The notes beneath the pieces are model-generated. The model did no database searches. It worked only from the letters and a program-made list of their open reading frames with translations, and was not told the origin of the DNA. Below, piece by piece: positions 23,221 to 30,999 of a DNA stretch of 64,000 nucleotides. Position 1 is the stretch's first letter; every line of letters starts with the position of its first letter. A program made the translations under genes and the position numbers. Source of the DNA: a virus; the IMG/VR virus record IMGVR_UViG_3300045282_000183, positions 1 through 64,000 of that record; one strand, written 5' to 3'.

Positions 23221-24419
23221 CTGAGCACAACATGAACCACCTGAACTACATTCGCGTCGTGGTCGAGGCGGACCTCGCCTACGTCGACCGCAAGGACCGT
23301 CAGTACGGCGGGAGCTGGAAGCGCCGCGGCGGTGTCGGCGCGTTCATGATGCTGGCGCGCAAGTGGGACCGACTGGAGCAGTTCATGGCGAAGTTTCACT
23401 ACGATATTTTTGGAGTGATCGATGCGGAGATCGCGCGCGAGAAGAGCGAAGCAGAAAGTCGCACGCCAGCGGGCTACACGCCAGACTACGACGTTGGTAA
23501 GGACGGCACCGTGCTTGCCGAGGTACGCGACCTTCGCCGTTATCTCATGCTCGTGGAGGCCGAGATGATGGCGCGCGGGGTTGTGCCCGGCGACCGCGTC
23601 TTCGGGGTCGCCACTGCTGGAGGCAAGAAGGGCGAGCCCGTCGACGTGCTGCGCGAAGGCACGACGGAGATCCGCAAGTCCTTCGTCGGTGGCGACGGTC
23701 AGGTCATCCGCGAGCTGGATCCGGTATGGGTGATGCCGGACCCCGGCGAGCTTCACTCGACCAGAAACAAGCCCGAGGCCGCCGTGGCGCGACGGCTCGA
23801 GCGCAACGGCGAGGTGACCGTGGACTACGCGACCGGCGAGTCGCAGATTGTGAAACACGGCAGGCTCTCGCGACGCGCGACCGTGATCCGGGAGCTCGAC
23901 GTGAACGGCCCGGTGATCATGAACGGCATGGTCCACGAACACGGCCGATCGCCTCGCGTCGCGACCGCCGAGGACCTCGCGCTGGCCGAGAGAACCTTCA
24001 CGACGGACCGGCGCGTGCCGCGCTACGAGCCGGACACGCCCGACGAGGACAACATCGCCTGTCGGGACGCGCCCTTCGTCGTACCGGAGAGCTACTGGCG
24101 ACGCAAGAACATCGAGCGGGACGCCTTCGATAAATTCTGGACGCTGCGAGCACCGGACGTGCACGTGCTGGACGCGCACGTGGTCAGCGACAGCATTCCG
24201 GGTCTGCTGCGCAACTACTACCACTCGCGGGGCGGCGAGTGGATCATCGATATCGACCGGGTGCCAGCGTCAGTTCGCGGACACTTTCCGGCGCTGCGCG
24301 GCGAGGTCAACATGAAGGAGCACGAGGAACTGCCGGAGTGGCAGCGCGTGCTCTACACGTGGGACGCCAACGGCACGAAGTTCCGGCTGGCGCAGCTTGG
24401 TTGGGGAGGTGGACTATGA
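23217..24419 (+). CDS. Conserved phage protein of unknown function
   Basis: A 400-residue product. The N-terminal ~70 residues (DRKDRQYGGSWKRRGG, FMMLARKWDRLE) belong to a motif seen in other phage proteins of unknown role. The rest is mixed and charged with no recognised catalytic signature; a Cys in NIACRDAPF and several His occur. ATGA overlaps on both sides. Placed between the modification island and DNA polymerase, it may be part of replication or modification. Confidence 0.65.
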   Translation: MTEHNMNHLNYIRVVVEADLAYVDRKDRQYGGSWKRRGGVGAFMMLARKWDRLEQFMAKFHYDIFGVIDAEIAREKSEAESRTPAGYTPDYDVGKDGTVLAEVRDLRRYLMLVEAEMMARGVVPGDRVFGVATAGGKKGEPVDVLREGTTEIRKSFVGGDGQVIRELDPVWVMPDPGELHSTRNKPEAAVARRLERNGEVTVDYATGESQIVKHGRLSRRATVIRELDVNGPVIMNGMVHEHGRSPRVATAEDLALAERTFTTDRRVPRYEPDTPDEDNIACRDAPFVVPESYWRRKNIERDAFDKFWTLRAPDVHVLDAHVVSDSIPGLLRNYYHSRGGEWIIDIDRVPASVRGHFPALRGEVNMKEHEELPEWQRVLYTWDANGTKFRLAQLGWGGGL

Positions 24420-24682
24420 GCAGCGTTCAGATCGGAAGGGTCTATCGTCACAAGAAGCGCGGCACGACGTACGAGGCCGAGGGGTTGATGCGGCTACAAA
24501 TCAGCCCTGAAACTGTTGCGCGCATCACTGGCCTCGGAGAGATCAACTCAAAACGCGTCGCAGAGGCCCTCGAAAAGATCTCCTTCGTCTCGTACAGCGC
24601 ACGCGCAGACGACTCGCTGTGGTGTCGTCCAGAGAGCGAGTTCATGGACGGCCGCTTCGAACTCTCGGGAATGATCCCGTGA
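24416..24682 (+). CDS. DUF1653-like small protein
   Basis: An 88-residue protein with the pattern GRVYRHKKRGTTYEAEG at the N-terminus and SYSARADDSLWCRPESEF at the C-terminus, matching the layout of DUF1653 proteins (GxYRHxKG...V.Y....WxRP..F). An inserted helical segment lies between. Biochemical role of the family is unknown. Confidence 0.6.
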   Translation: MSSVQIGRVYRHKKRGTTYEAEGLMRLQISPETVARITGLGEINSKRVAEALEKISFVSYSARADDSLWCRPESEFMDGRFELSGMIP

Positions 24683-24828
24683 TCAGTGGTCCATATCACA
24701 TAGAGATCCAGCAATGCGGGCGCTCGTACTGGGTCTGCGAGTGGCAGGGTGGTGGCTATCGCCAGTGGGGACCGTACCGTTGGCGAATAGTTGCCCGGTG
24801 GACGATGTTCTGTGTTAGAATGGACTGA
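24679..24828 (+). CDS. Small hypothetical protein (49 residues)
   Basis: GTG 24679 overlaps the previous stop. The product is Trp- and aromatic-rich (GRSYWVCEWQGGGYRQWG). It ends 2 nt before the polymerase ATG. The overlap pattern supports translation; role unknown. Confidence 0.45.
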   Translation: MISGPYHIEIQQCGRSYWVCEWQGGGYRQWGPYRWRIVARWTMFCVRMD

Positions 24829-24830
24829 CC

Positions 24831-27053
24831 ATGCCAGCAAAGATAGTTCGCCCGCGCAAGCAGGCACTGAACCCAGACCAGATACCCCTGATCACTCCGT
24901 CCTCGGACTGGGTGCGACCCGCGGAGCTGCCGACGCTCCGCGGCGTCGAGGAGTTCGCCGCGGACACGGAGAACAAGGACGAGGGGCTGGCGGCTGGTGT
25001 TGGGCCGGGCTGGGTGAATGGTGCGGGGTACGTGGCCGGGGTCGGTATCTCGTGGCGCGAGGGCAGTAAGCTGAAAAAGATCTACGTGCCCGTGCGACAC
25101 CCGGACACGGAAAATTTCGACAAGGATCAGGTCGGGCGGTGGTTCACTGATATCAGCCGCAAGCGACGCGTGGTGTTCTTCAACGCGGGCTACGATATCG
25201 GCTGGATGCAGACTGACTTGAAGGTGCCCCCGCCTCCGACGATCGACGACGCCTCGTGCGCCGCGTTCATGATCGACGAGAACCACGAGGACCTGAGTCT
25301 CGACGGCGTGTGCGCATGGCGGGGGGTGCCCGGCAAGGACCTGACAGCGCTGCGCGAGACGGCGGTGATCTACGGCGTTCCGGCCGCCAAGGCGGTCGCG
25401 AATATCTGGCGCTTTCCCGCGCGCTACGCTGCGGCGTACGGATCGCAGGATCCCGAGAGCACGCTGCTCGCGATGGAGGACATGCGCCCGGAGCTGGCCC
25501 GTCAGGGTCTGCTTCGGGCCTACGACGTCGAGATGCGGCTCGTGCCGCTGATCCACGCGATGCGTCGGAAGGGTATTCGGGTCGATATAGACCGGGCGAC
25601 GAGACTTCGCGACGGTTTGCGGGAACGTTCCCTGAACGTTCTCTCAAAACTTGGTGAAAGGTTAGGTCTGCGCCGCGCGGCCACGCTCGAGGAGGTGCGG
25701 TCGCGGGACACGCTGATCCAGTGGTTCACCACGGAGAACGTGCCGTATCACATGGAGATGCGCGAGGACGAGACGGAGACGGCGGCGTTCACCAAGAACT
25801 GGATGCGGCGGGCCGAGCACTGGCTGCCGAGGATGGTGGCGGAGGCGAAGCAGTGTCACGAGTTCGCGGACAAGTTCGTGCAGAGCTTTCTCCTGGACTT
25901 CGCGAGCGGCGGGCGCATCCACGCGTCGATCAACCAGTGGAAGTACGAGACCGACGAGAAGTCGCGGGCTGGCACGCGGTCGCATCGTCTGTCGTACTCG
26001 GACCCGCCGCTCCAGCAGGCTCCCTCCAGGGGCGAGCCGTTCGACGGATGGGAGCTGACGGGCGAAATCGCCGTGGAGTATCGGTCGTGCTTCCTGCCGG
26101 AGGAGGGCGAGCTGTGGTTCTCGCCGGACTACTCGCAACAGGAATATCGTCACATTGTAAACGACGCGGCAACCAAGAAGTGCGACAAGGCGGACGAGGC
26201 GGTCGAGCTGTATCGCAACGACCCGAAGACGGACTTTCATCAGCTCGTGGTGAATTGGACCGGGCTCGGTCGTCGCCACGCCAAGGACTGTAACTTCGCG
26301 AAGGCGTTCGGGGCCGGGATACCGAAATTCGCCACCATGATCAGCAAGCCGCTCGAGGAGGCGGCCACGATCATGGGCACCTACGACACGGAGCTGCCGT
26401 TCGTGTCGCAGTTGAACAAGCTGTGCGCACGGCTGGCGGAGAAGCGCGGATACATCGTCATGTACGACGGCGCGCGCTCACACTTCGATCAGTGGGAGAG
26501 CAAGTGGCTCCCCAAGGAGGAGTGGAAGCGCGGCCGGGACGAGGGCTGGGCCATGTGGCCGTGCGACTTCGAGGAGGCGCAGGAGCGGGCCTCCACGGAG
26601 GGTCATCCGTGGAAGGGTCGTCAGCTCCGGCGGGCGTACACGCACAAGGCGATGAACCGCCGGATACAGGGCAACGCCGCGCGCCAGATGAAGGCCGCGA
26701 TGGTGACCTGCTACGAGGAGGGGCACACGCCGCTCCTGCAGATGCATGACGAACTCAGTTTCTCGCTTCTTGATCCTGTTGCCGGATCGAGGATCGAGGA
26801 GATCATGCGGACGGTGTACGAGTGCCGCGTGCCGTTCCTCGTGGACGCCGAATGGGGTCCCACGTGGGGCGAGGCCAAGCACGACCACGCCGGGGCGCAA
26901 GCCCAACTTGCCGCCCGGGCACCCAAGCCAGCCGCCCCCGGGCGACTGGCAGGGGCCGACACACTGGTATCCAGTGCGGTGCAGCACGGCACCCAAGCCA
27001 GCCGCCCCCGGGCGGCTGGCAGGGGCCAAAAACGGCCCAAGAAAGGGGCCTGA
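24831..27053 (+). CDS. Family A DNA polymerase with 3'-5' exonuclease domain
   Basis: A 740-residue polymerase. The exonuclease domain starts with FAADTEN (Asp45, Glu47) and includes FNAGYDIGW (ExoII). Polymerase motifs: A SPDYSQQEYR (Asp433), B RRHAKDCNFAKAFGAG, C MHDEL (Asp640). The polymerase fold ends near WGPTWGEAK (about residue 683); the remaining ~55 residues (Pro/Ala/Arg-rich) are encoded by a 40-bp repeat read in two frames and look like an acquired tail. A weak -10 (TAGAAT, 24816) lies upstream. No Walker-type loader was found. Confidence 0.95.
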   Translation: MPAKIVRPRKQALNPDQIPLITPSSDWVRPAELPTLRGVEEFAADTENKDEGLAAGVGPGWVNGAGYVAGVGISWREGSKLKKIYVPVRHPDTENFDKDQVGRWFTDISRKRRVVFFNAGYDIGWMQTDLKVPPPPTIDDASCAAFMIDENHEDLSLDGVCAWRGVPGKDLTALRETAVIYGVPAAKAVANIWRFPARYAAAYGSQDPESTLLAMEDMRPELARQGLLRAYDVEMRLVPLIHAMRRKGIRVDIDRATRLRDGLRERSLNVLSKLGERLGLRRAATLEEVRSRDTLIQWFTTENVPYHMEMREDETETAAFTKNWMRRAEHWLPRMVAEAKQCHEFADKFVQSFLLDFASGGRIHASINQWKYETDEKSRAGTRSHRLSYSDPPLQQAPSRGEPFDGWELTGEIAVEYRSCFLPEEGELWFSPDYSQQEYRHIVNDAATKKCDKADEAVELYRNDPKTDFHQLVVNWTGLGRRHAKDCNFAKAFGAGIPKFATMISKPLEEAATIMGTYDTELPFVSQLNKLCARLAEKRGYIVMYDGARSHFDQWESKWLPKEEWKRGRDEGWAMWPCDFEEAQERASTEGHPWKGRQLRRAYTHKAMNRRIQGNAARQMKAAMVTCYEEGHTPLLQMHDELSFSLLDPVAGSRIEEIMRTVYECRVPFLVDAEWGPTWGEAKHDHAGAQAQLAARAPKPAAPGRLAGADTLVSSAVQHGTQASRPRAAGRGQKRPKKGA
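26918..26957. repeat. 40-bp direct repeat with internal hairpin, copy 1
   Basis: Begins ggcacccaagccagccgccc and ends ggcaggggcc; identical to copy 2 except at 26945 (A for G). It contains the inverted repeat gccagccgcc/ggcgactggc with one mismatch. It lies in the 3' tail of the polymerase gene, 70 bp from copy 2. Between the copies is CACTGG-tat-CCAGTG, another small palindrome. Confidence 0.85.
26988..27027. repeat. 40-bp direct repeat with internal hairpin, copy 2
   Basis: Same sequence as 26918-26957 with a perfect 10-bp stem: gccagccgcc-cccg-ggcggctggc. The 70-bp offset means the two copies are translated in different frames (APKPAAPGRLAG versus TQASRPRAAGRG), so selection cannot be on the peptide. 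Further related pieces (gggcggctgg, ggggcgcaag) continue to 27095. Confidence 0.85.
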
Positions 27054-27159
27054 GGACCTCCAGGGTGCGCCCGGGCCGGGCGGCTGGGGCGCAAGTGCCA
27101 TTATATAGGGGCCGTGCTGGGCGGTCCGCCCCGGGGCCAGCCCGGGGGCCAGAAAACCC

Positions 27160-27181
27160 TTTGCTACGGGTAGCAAATCAG
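27160..27181 (+). promoter_or_regulatory. Palindrome-containing motif, copy 1
   Basis: TTTGCTAC-gg-GTAGCAAA is an 8-bp perfect inverted repeat; the 19-nt GCTACGGGTAGCAAATCAG recurs exactly on the minus strand at 41363-41381. In both cases it points toward the operon that follows (27.6 kb rightward, 41.3 kb leftward). Probably an operator, activator site or part of a phage promoter. Confidence 0.65.
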
Positions 27182-27246
27182 GCTATTCTGGGGGCCGTTA
27201 CCCCGTCGACCCCGGGCAAAGCTCCCCACGTTTCGAGCAGGGTCCT

Positions 27247-27272
27247 AACGGCAACACCAGCCGTTTTGTTTT
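27247..27272 (+). terminator. Intrinsic terminator after the polymerase operon
   Basis: AACGGC (27247-27252), loop aacacca, GCCGTT (27260-27265) followed by TTGTTTT. Six-base stem with U-rich tail in the right place to end the replication operon. Confidence 0.5.
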
Positions 27273-27555
27273 GCAGGGTCCCGTATCAGGATCGTCGCTC
27301 GCAGGCTCGCCTCCATCAAGGCACCTCAGGGGCGCAGTGCCCGGGTACACAGTGTCCAGTCCGCTCAGTCTGCGCTCGCAGCATGCGGCCAAAACAAACG
27401 GCAGGCGCAACGGGTAGGCAGTCATCTCAAGGTTCATCCGCCATCGGGGCGGGCGCAAGGTGGCTACACTGGTTTCCCGGCCGTTAGCTAACACTCCGCC
27501 ACTTCACTGTGTCACGGGGGTCTGATCCGCGCCGATAGCAAGGCGCACACACGAA

Positions 27556-27585
27556 TTGCAAGTTTCCGGGCGTCCGTCATATACC
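27556..27585 (+). promoter_or_regulatory. Candidate promoter for the small-gene operon
   Basis: TTGCAA (27556-27561), 18-bp spacer, TATACC (27580-27585), 45 nt upstream of the first gene ATG at 27630. Spacing and hexamers fit a sigma70-type promoter; the identification is by eye. Confidence 0.45.
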
Positions 27586-27629
27586 GACGCTCGGTGCCGT
27601 GCAATTCCGCACGATAGGAGAAGACTGTG

Positions 27630-27875
27630 ATGTCTACATTGAAAGCACTCCCGAAGAAACAGTGGAACCGAAACTCGAAGACACCGATTATCGAGGTTCA
27701 GGCTCTGCTCTCGCCGGTCATCGTCGTCGAGGACACGCCGATAAATCGCGAGTTGGCGATGACGCTCGCCCAGACATTGTTCGACAAGTCCCGCGAGCCA
27801 CACGAAGTCATCGTGTGGAAATGCGGACGAGGTCAGGGCATCTTCAAGCGCACCACCGGGCACTGCTACGGATAA
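27630..27875 (+). CDS. Small hypothetical protein
   Basis: ATG 27630 follows SD ataggagaag (GTG 27627 is the alternative). The 81-residue product has a hydrophobic beta stretch (IIEVQALLSPVIVVE) and a C-terminal WKCGRGQGIFKR segment. First gene of the 27.6-37.4 kb operon. Family not recognised. Confidence 0.6.
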   Translation: MSTLKALPKKQWNRNSKTPIIEVQALLSPVIVVEDTPINRELAMTLAQTLFDKSREPHEVIVWKCGRGQGIFKRTTGHCYG

Positions 27876-27887
27876 TTGGGGATCGTC

Positions 27888-27962
27888 ATGTCAAAACAAG
27901 TAATCATCCAACTGCGCCGGTGGGAACTGGCGCAGTATCGCTACGGAAATCAGCCCAAGTAG
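27888..27962 (+). CDS. Possible 24-residue ORF
   Basis: ATG 27888 to TAG 27962 encodes MSKQVIIQLRRWELAQ and a short tail. A weak SD (ttgggga) precedes it, and it fills the gap between two supported genes. Evidence is limited to position and frame. Confidence 0.25.
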   Translation: MSKQVIIQLRRWELAQYRYGNQPK

Positions 27963-27979
27963 AACAACAGGAGCCTGTG

Positions 27980-28204
27980 ATGGCAAAGCATCTTACATTC
28001 GAAGGCGTCAAGGGATACGCGACCTACGAGACGGCGCGGAAGCGCGGCGAGGAGGTTGCCGCCGCGCGCGGCAACGTTGACTATCGTTGGGTCGTGATCG
28101 CGCTGCCATCTGGCAGGTTCGCGCCGATGGTGATCATCAACAACAACGTGCCGAGCGGCCCGGGAATATTTCTCGGCGAGCGCAATCTTTGCATGGCGAA
28201 CTAA
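27980..28204 (+). CDS. Small hypothetical protein
   Basis: ATG 27980 follows SD acaggagcc. The 74-residue product (GYATYETARKRGEEVAAA, WVVIALPSGRFAPMV) is a small alpha/beta protein resembling short phage proteins of unknown function. Confidence 0.6.
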   Translation: MAKHLTFEGVKGYATYETARKRGEEVAAARGNVDYRWVVIALPSGRFAPMVIINNNVPSGPGIFLGERNLCMAN

Positions 28205-28215
28205 GGGAGCGGAAG

Positions 28216-28917
28216 ATGACTGTAAACGAGAAGCTGATCGACAAGATCCGCAAGCTGCGCGCCAAGGCGCGGGGCACGAACAACGAGGCCGAGGCCGCAG
28301 CATTCGCGGCCAAGGTACAGGAACTGCTCGCCGAGCACGGCCTGAGCGAGACCGCGCTCGGGTCAGACAAGACCGAGGAGGAGTCGATCGGGCGGACCGA
28401 TCACAAGTTCAGTGGCTCCCCGGCGCGTCAGGTCATGCTGCGCGCCGTGTGCAAGTTCTATATGTGCATCGCGATCCGCAACACGAGCGGGCCGTGGATC
28501 ATCGTGGGCAAGCCGACCAACGTGATGGTTGCGATCGACATGTTCGAGTATCTGCTCAGCACGGTGGTCCGCATGTCCAACACCTACGCTCGGGAGAACC
28601 CGGGCGGGAACAAGATAGACTGGCGTCGCGGCTGCATGTCGAGGCTGGCCGAGAGGCTGGACAAGCTGCGACGCGCCGAGCTCGAGAAGAAGCAGGAGCG
28701 CCACGCCGGAGGCGGCGCGGCCAATCTGCCAGCCCTGATACACGACGAGGGGCGCGCGGCGGCGCTCTGGATGAAGCAGAATATTCAGACGACGACGCAC
28801 ACCACGCGCGTCAAGCAGGGCGACGATGCGGCGCGTGGTCGTGCCGCTGCCGAGGGCATCGGTCTTCATCGTCAGGTCGGCGGCGGAGGCGGACGGCTCA
28901 TGATTGGGAAGCAGTAG
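28216..28917 (+). CDS. DUF2786-family protein
   Basis: A 233-residue product. Residues 5-45 match DUF2786 (LIDKIRKLRAKARGTNNEAEA, continuing to KVQELLAEHGLSE), a helical hairpin common in phages. Residues ~75-180 resemble the associated C-terminal domain (FYMCIAIRNTSGPWIIVGKP). The domain is often linked to DNA transactions but has no proven function. Gly/His-rich tail. SD gggagcgg. Confidence 0.75.
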   Translation: MTVNEKLIDKIRKLRAKARGTNNEAEAAAFAAKVQELLAEHGLSETALGSDKTEEESIGRTDHKFSGSPARQVMLRAVCKFYMCIAIRNTSGPWIIVGKPTNVMVAIDMFEYLLSTVVRMSNTYARENPGGNKIDWRRGCMSRLAERLDKLRRAELEKKQERHAGGGAANLPALIHDEGRAAALWMKQNIQTTTHTTRVKQGDDAARGRAAAEGIGLHRQVGGGGGRLMIGKQ

Positions 28918-28992
28918 TTCATCGACGGTGCGCTGGCGTTCAGACCCCAGCGCACACCGATGCACTTCCGCATCACAGCACAGGAGAAGACC

Positions 28993-29190
28993 ATGACCAA
29001 GAAGCTAGACCCGAAGGCCAAGATCGTCGTCCTCAAGAAGGACATCCCGTTCCGCACCGGAACTGCCGTGCACAAGCGGGCGCAGGCCGTGTACACCGGC
29101 CGCACGGTGGAAGGTGCGCTCAAGAGAGGGGCGCGCACTTCCACCGTGCGCTGGCTCGTGACCGGGCGCTACGTGAAGGTCGCGGCATAA
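28993..29190 (+). CDS. Small basic protein
   Basis: ATG 28993 is fixed by SD cacaggagaag. The 65-residue product is Lys/Arg-rich (KAKIVVLKKDIPFRTG, RTSTVRWLVTGRYVKV) and may bind nucleic acid. The 75-nt gap before it holds only the leader. Confidence 0.55.
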   Translation: MTKKLDPKAKIVVLKKDIPFRTGTAVHKRAQAVYTGRTVEGALKRGARTSTVRWLVTGRYVKVAA

Positions 29191-29327
29191 TGGGCCGCAA
29201 GCGCCAGTCCCGTCCGACCTCGCGTCGCGAGCGCAAGACGGGTGTGTCGCCGTATCAGAAGTACGGAAAGTCCGAGTACAAGTACTCGCACCAGAACGCG
29301 AAGGTGGCGCAGAAGGGCAAGCGCTGA
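29190..29327 (+). CDS. Very basic 45-residue protein
   Basis: ATG 29190 overlaps the previous stop (TAATG). The product (MGRKRQSRPTSRRERK, YQKYGKSEYKYSHQ) is about one third Lys/Arg, a candidate nucleic-acid-binding peptide. Its stop overlaps the next ATG. Confidence 0.5.
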   Translation: MGRKRQSRPTSRRERKTGVSPYQKYGKSEYKYSHQNAKVAQKGKR

Positions 29328-29401
29328 TGCTCACGTTCACGTTCCGGGAGGCGGCTCTGGCCGCCTCCGTACTCGTCATCATCTTCATCCTGCTGCGCTG
29401 A
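29327..29401 (+). CDS. 24-residue transmembrane miniprotein
   Basis: ATG 29327 in TGATG overlap. The product is MLTFTFREAALAASV followed by LVIIFILLR: essentially a single membrane helix. Coupling to the upstream gene supports translation. Role unknown. Confidence 0.45.
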   Translation: MLTFTFREAALAASVLVIIFILLR

Positions 29402-29426
29402 GCGGCATCAACTGGGAGTGATCCAC

Positions 29427-29609
29427 ATGAAGACACTGAAGGTAGCGTTCCGCGGCGTCGTCGCCAACAAGAAGACCTACGAGGTCATCATCACCAAAAA
29501 CACCACGGACTACGACCCCGGCCAGACCATGACCGAGGTAGAGGTCGCGGCGTTGTGCAACAACCCGTGCTGGGATGTCATCATCCTCGGCGCGAAGCGG
29601 GAGGGCTGA
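29427..29609 (+). CDS. Small hypothetical protein
   Basis: ATG 29427 with SD gggag. The 60-residue product (LKVAFRGVVANKKTYEV, ALCNNPCWDVIILG) looks like a compact beta fold with two Cys. Not recognised. Confidence 0.5.
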   Translation: MKTLKVAFRGVVANKKTYEVIITKNTTDYDPGQTMTEVEVAALCNNPCWDVIILGAKREG

Positions 29610-29612
29610 GCG

Positions 29613-29843
29613 ATGGCGCTGCCAAACAAGAAGGCGCGGGCAACCGGGCTGAAGAAGGGCGACCGCGTCCAGACGAACGGGGCTTTTGTCGCACTCTTCT
29701 CGAAGGGTGCGACAAAACAGTGGCGCGGCGTGCTGCTGCGCCCGCACGCGCTCATTCAGGTCTCGTGGCACGTGCGCGTGGACAGCGTCGGGCCGGAGCA
29801 GGTTCTGCATCACAGATATCTCGAGAAGGAGCAGGGGAAATGA
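29613..29843 (+). CDS. Small hypothetical protein
   Basis: A 76-residue basic product (KKARATGLKKGDRVQTNG, RYLEKEQGK) with a KOW/SH3-like opening (LKKGDRVQTN). Its stop overlaps the next ATG by 4 nt. Not recognised. Confidence 0.55.
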   Translation: MALPNKKARATGLKKGDRVQTNGAFVALFSKGATKQWRGVLLRPHALIQVSWHVRVDSVGPEQVLHHRYLEKEQGK

Positions 29844-30097
29844 GAGCGATAGCGTGGCACTACATACCGGCGCAGCCGGACAAGATCCTGCCGGAGCAGT
29901 GGCAGGCCCGCGTGGAGGAGCGCAGCGTGGCGGCGGTTATGCGCAAGACAGTGCGAGGATCGTGGCGCGGAGAGTTCACCGTGCTGATGGTGCCTCCTGA
30001 CGACGCGGCCGCGCCGTACATGGCGACGCTGGTCGGGTTCACGCTGGAGGCCGCCAAGGCCTCCACCAACGAAGATCTCCGGGCTCTGGGGTGGTAA
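29840..30097 (+). CDS. Small hypothetical protein
   Basis: ATG 29840 in ATGA overlap with SD caggggaa. The 85-residue product (AWHYIPAQPDKILPEQW, FTVLMVPPDDAAAPYM) is not recognised. Confidence 0.55.
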   Translation: MRAIAWHYIPAQPDKILPEQWQARVEERSVAAVMRKTVRGSWRGEFTVLMVPPDDAAAPYMATLVGFTLEAAKASTNEDLRALGW

Positions 30098-30099
30098 TC

Positions 30100-30999
30100 A
30101 TGGCAAAATCAGCAGGCAAGAAGATGGTCGAGGCGGCTGCTCGCAAGGGCAAGATCGCGTTCACGCCGCTCTTCGGAGACGTTGGTCCAGCCATCGCGGC
30201 GACGACGCCGAAGCGCAGCAAGACAGAGTCACTGTCCCCGGCCGGGCACGTGTCCCTGCGCTGGACGGACGACACGGTGCCCGGCACGGGCTGGATCTCG
30301 ACGACGACACCGAAGGGCGAGCGGGTTCCGGCCCGCATCCGCCTGTCCAGCCGCAACTCCGACGGCTCGTACTCCTACTTCTGCTATCGCGACGCCGACG
30401 GCATCGCGATCGCGAAGTCGCTGGACGAGGCGAAGCGCAAGTGCGAGATAGGCAAGCAGCCGAAGCTCTCCGACAACGTCCTCCGGTACGTGGAGGATCA
30501 CCCACTGGACATCCCGTGGTGGCTGAAGCTGACAGATAAGGAGCGCGCGGCCATCCGCGCTCAGTATCCCTACGCGGCACCCCCCGCATCACGGGTCGAT
30601 CGCGTGCTGAGTAGTATCGTAAAGAAGGGGAGGAACGGGGGGCCTGACCTAAGCGACCCGGGCACCCAGAAGCTGCTGGCCGAGATGGCGGCGAAGGAGG
30701 CCGCAGGAGCTACTGCGGCGGCTACCGGGCGTGTGGCCGCAAAGCCCCGTACCACAGCGCTGGAGACGGCCGAGGGGCGGCTGGTGCGGCTAAAGGAGGG
30801 CAACCCCAAGAAGCCGGGCACCTGGGCGCACAAGCGGTGGGAGGCATTGTTTGCGGCCTGTGATAAGCCCGCTTCGGCTTATCGCTTGGCTGGCGGCAAT
30901 CTGGAGACGCTGGCGAACGCCATCAGCAAGGGCTACGTGAAGATCGAGGTGGGCGGCGAGGAGCCGACGAAACAGAAACCCAAGAAGGGAGGCAAGTGA
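30100..30999 (+). CDS. Basic protein with C-terminal domain shared with the 33-kb glycosylase fusion
   Basis: A 299-residue product, ATG 30100. The N-terminal part is Lys-rich and then carries SYFCYRDADGIAIAKSLDEA. The C-terminal ~50 residues (RWEALFAACDKPASAYRLAG, then GNLETLANAISKGYVKIEV) resemble the end of the protein at 32941-34011 (GSIATLNRAVSEKIVKV). Shared pattern: basic helix, GG, TL, A-S, VK. This may be a small DNA-binding module. Function otherwise unknown. Confidence 0.6.
   Translation: MAKSAGKKMVEAAARKGKIAFTPLFGDVGPAIAATTPKRSKTESLSPAGHVSLRWTDDTVPGTGWISTTTPKGERVPARIRLSSRNSDGSYSYFCYRDADGIAIAKSLDEAKRKCEIGKQPKLSDNVLRYVEDHPLDIPWWLKLTDKERAAIRAQYPYAAPPASRVDRVLSSIVKKGRNGGPDLSDPGTQKLLAEMAAKEAAGATAAATGRVAAKPRTTALETAEGRLVRLKEGNPKKPGTWAHKRWEALFAACDKPASAYRLAGGNLETLANAISKGYVKIEVGGEEPTKQKPKKGGK

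Larger units (their letters stand above)
27054..27629. other. 576-bp non-coding, hairpin-rich region
   Basis: No gene is supported here. It contains GGGCGG-t-CCGCCC near 27120, the motif at 27160-27181, a terminator at 27247-27272, a long-range inverted pair (gccgttttgttttg near 27260 and caaaacaaacggc near 27392), the palindrome GTTAGCTAAC (27483-27492) and a candidate promoter at 27556-27585. It separates the replication operon from the small-gene operon and is a candidate replication origin or regulatory hub. Confidence 0.6.

Noticed and set aside
27054-27629. Possible tRNA or CRISPR array in the non-coding region
   Set aside because: No cloverleaf with a TTC-type arm and no regularly spaced direct repeats were found; the repeats present are palindromes of irregular spacing.
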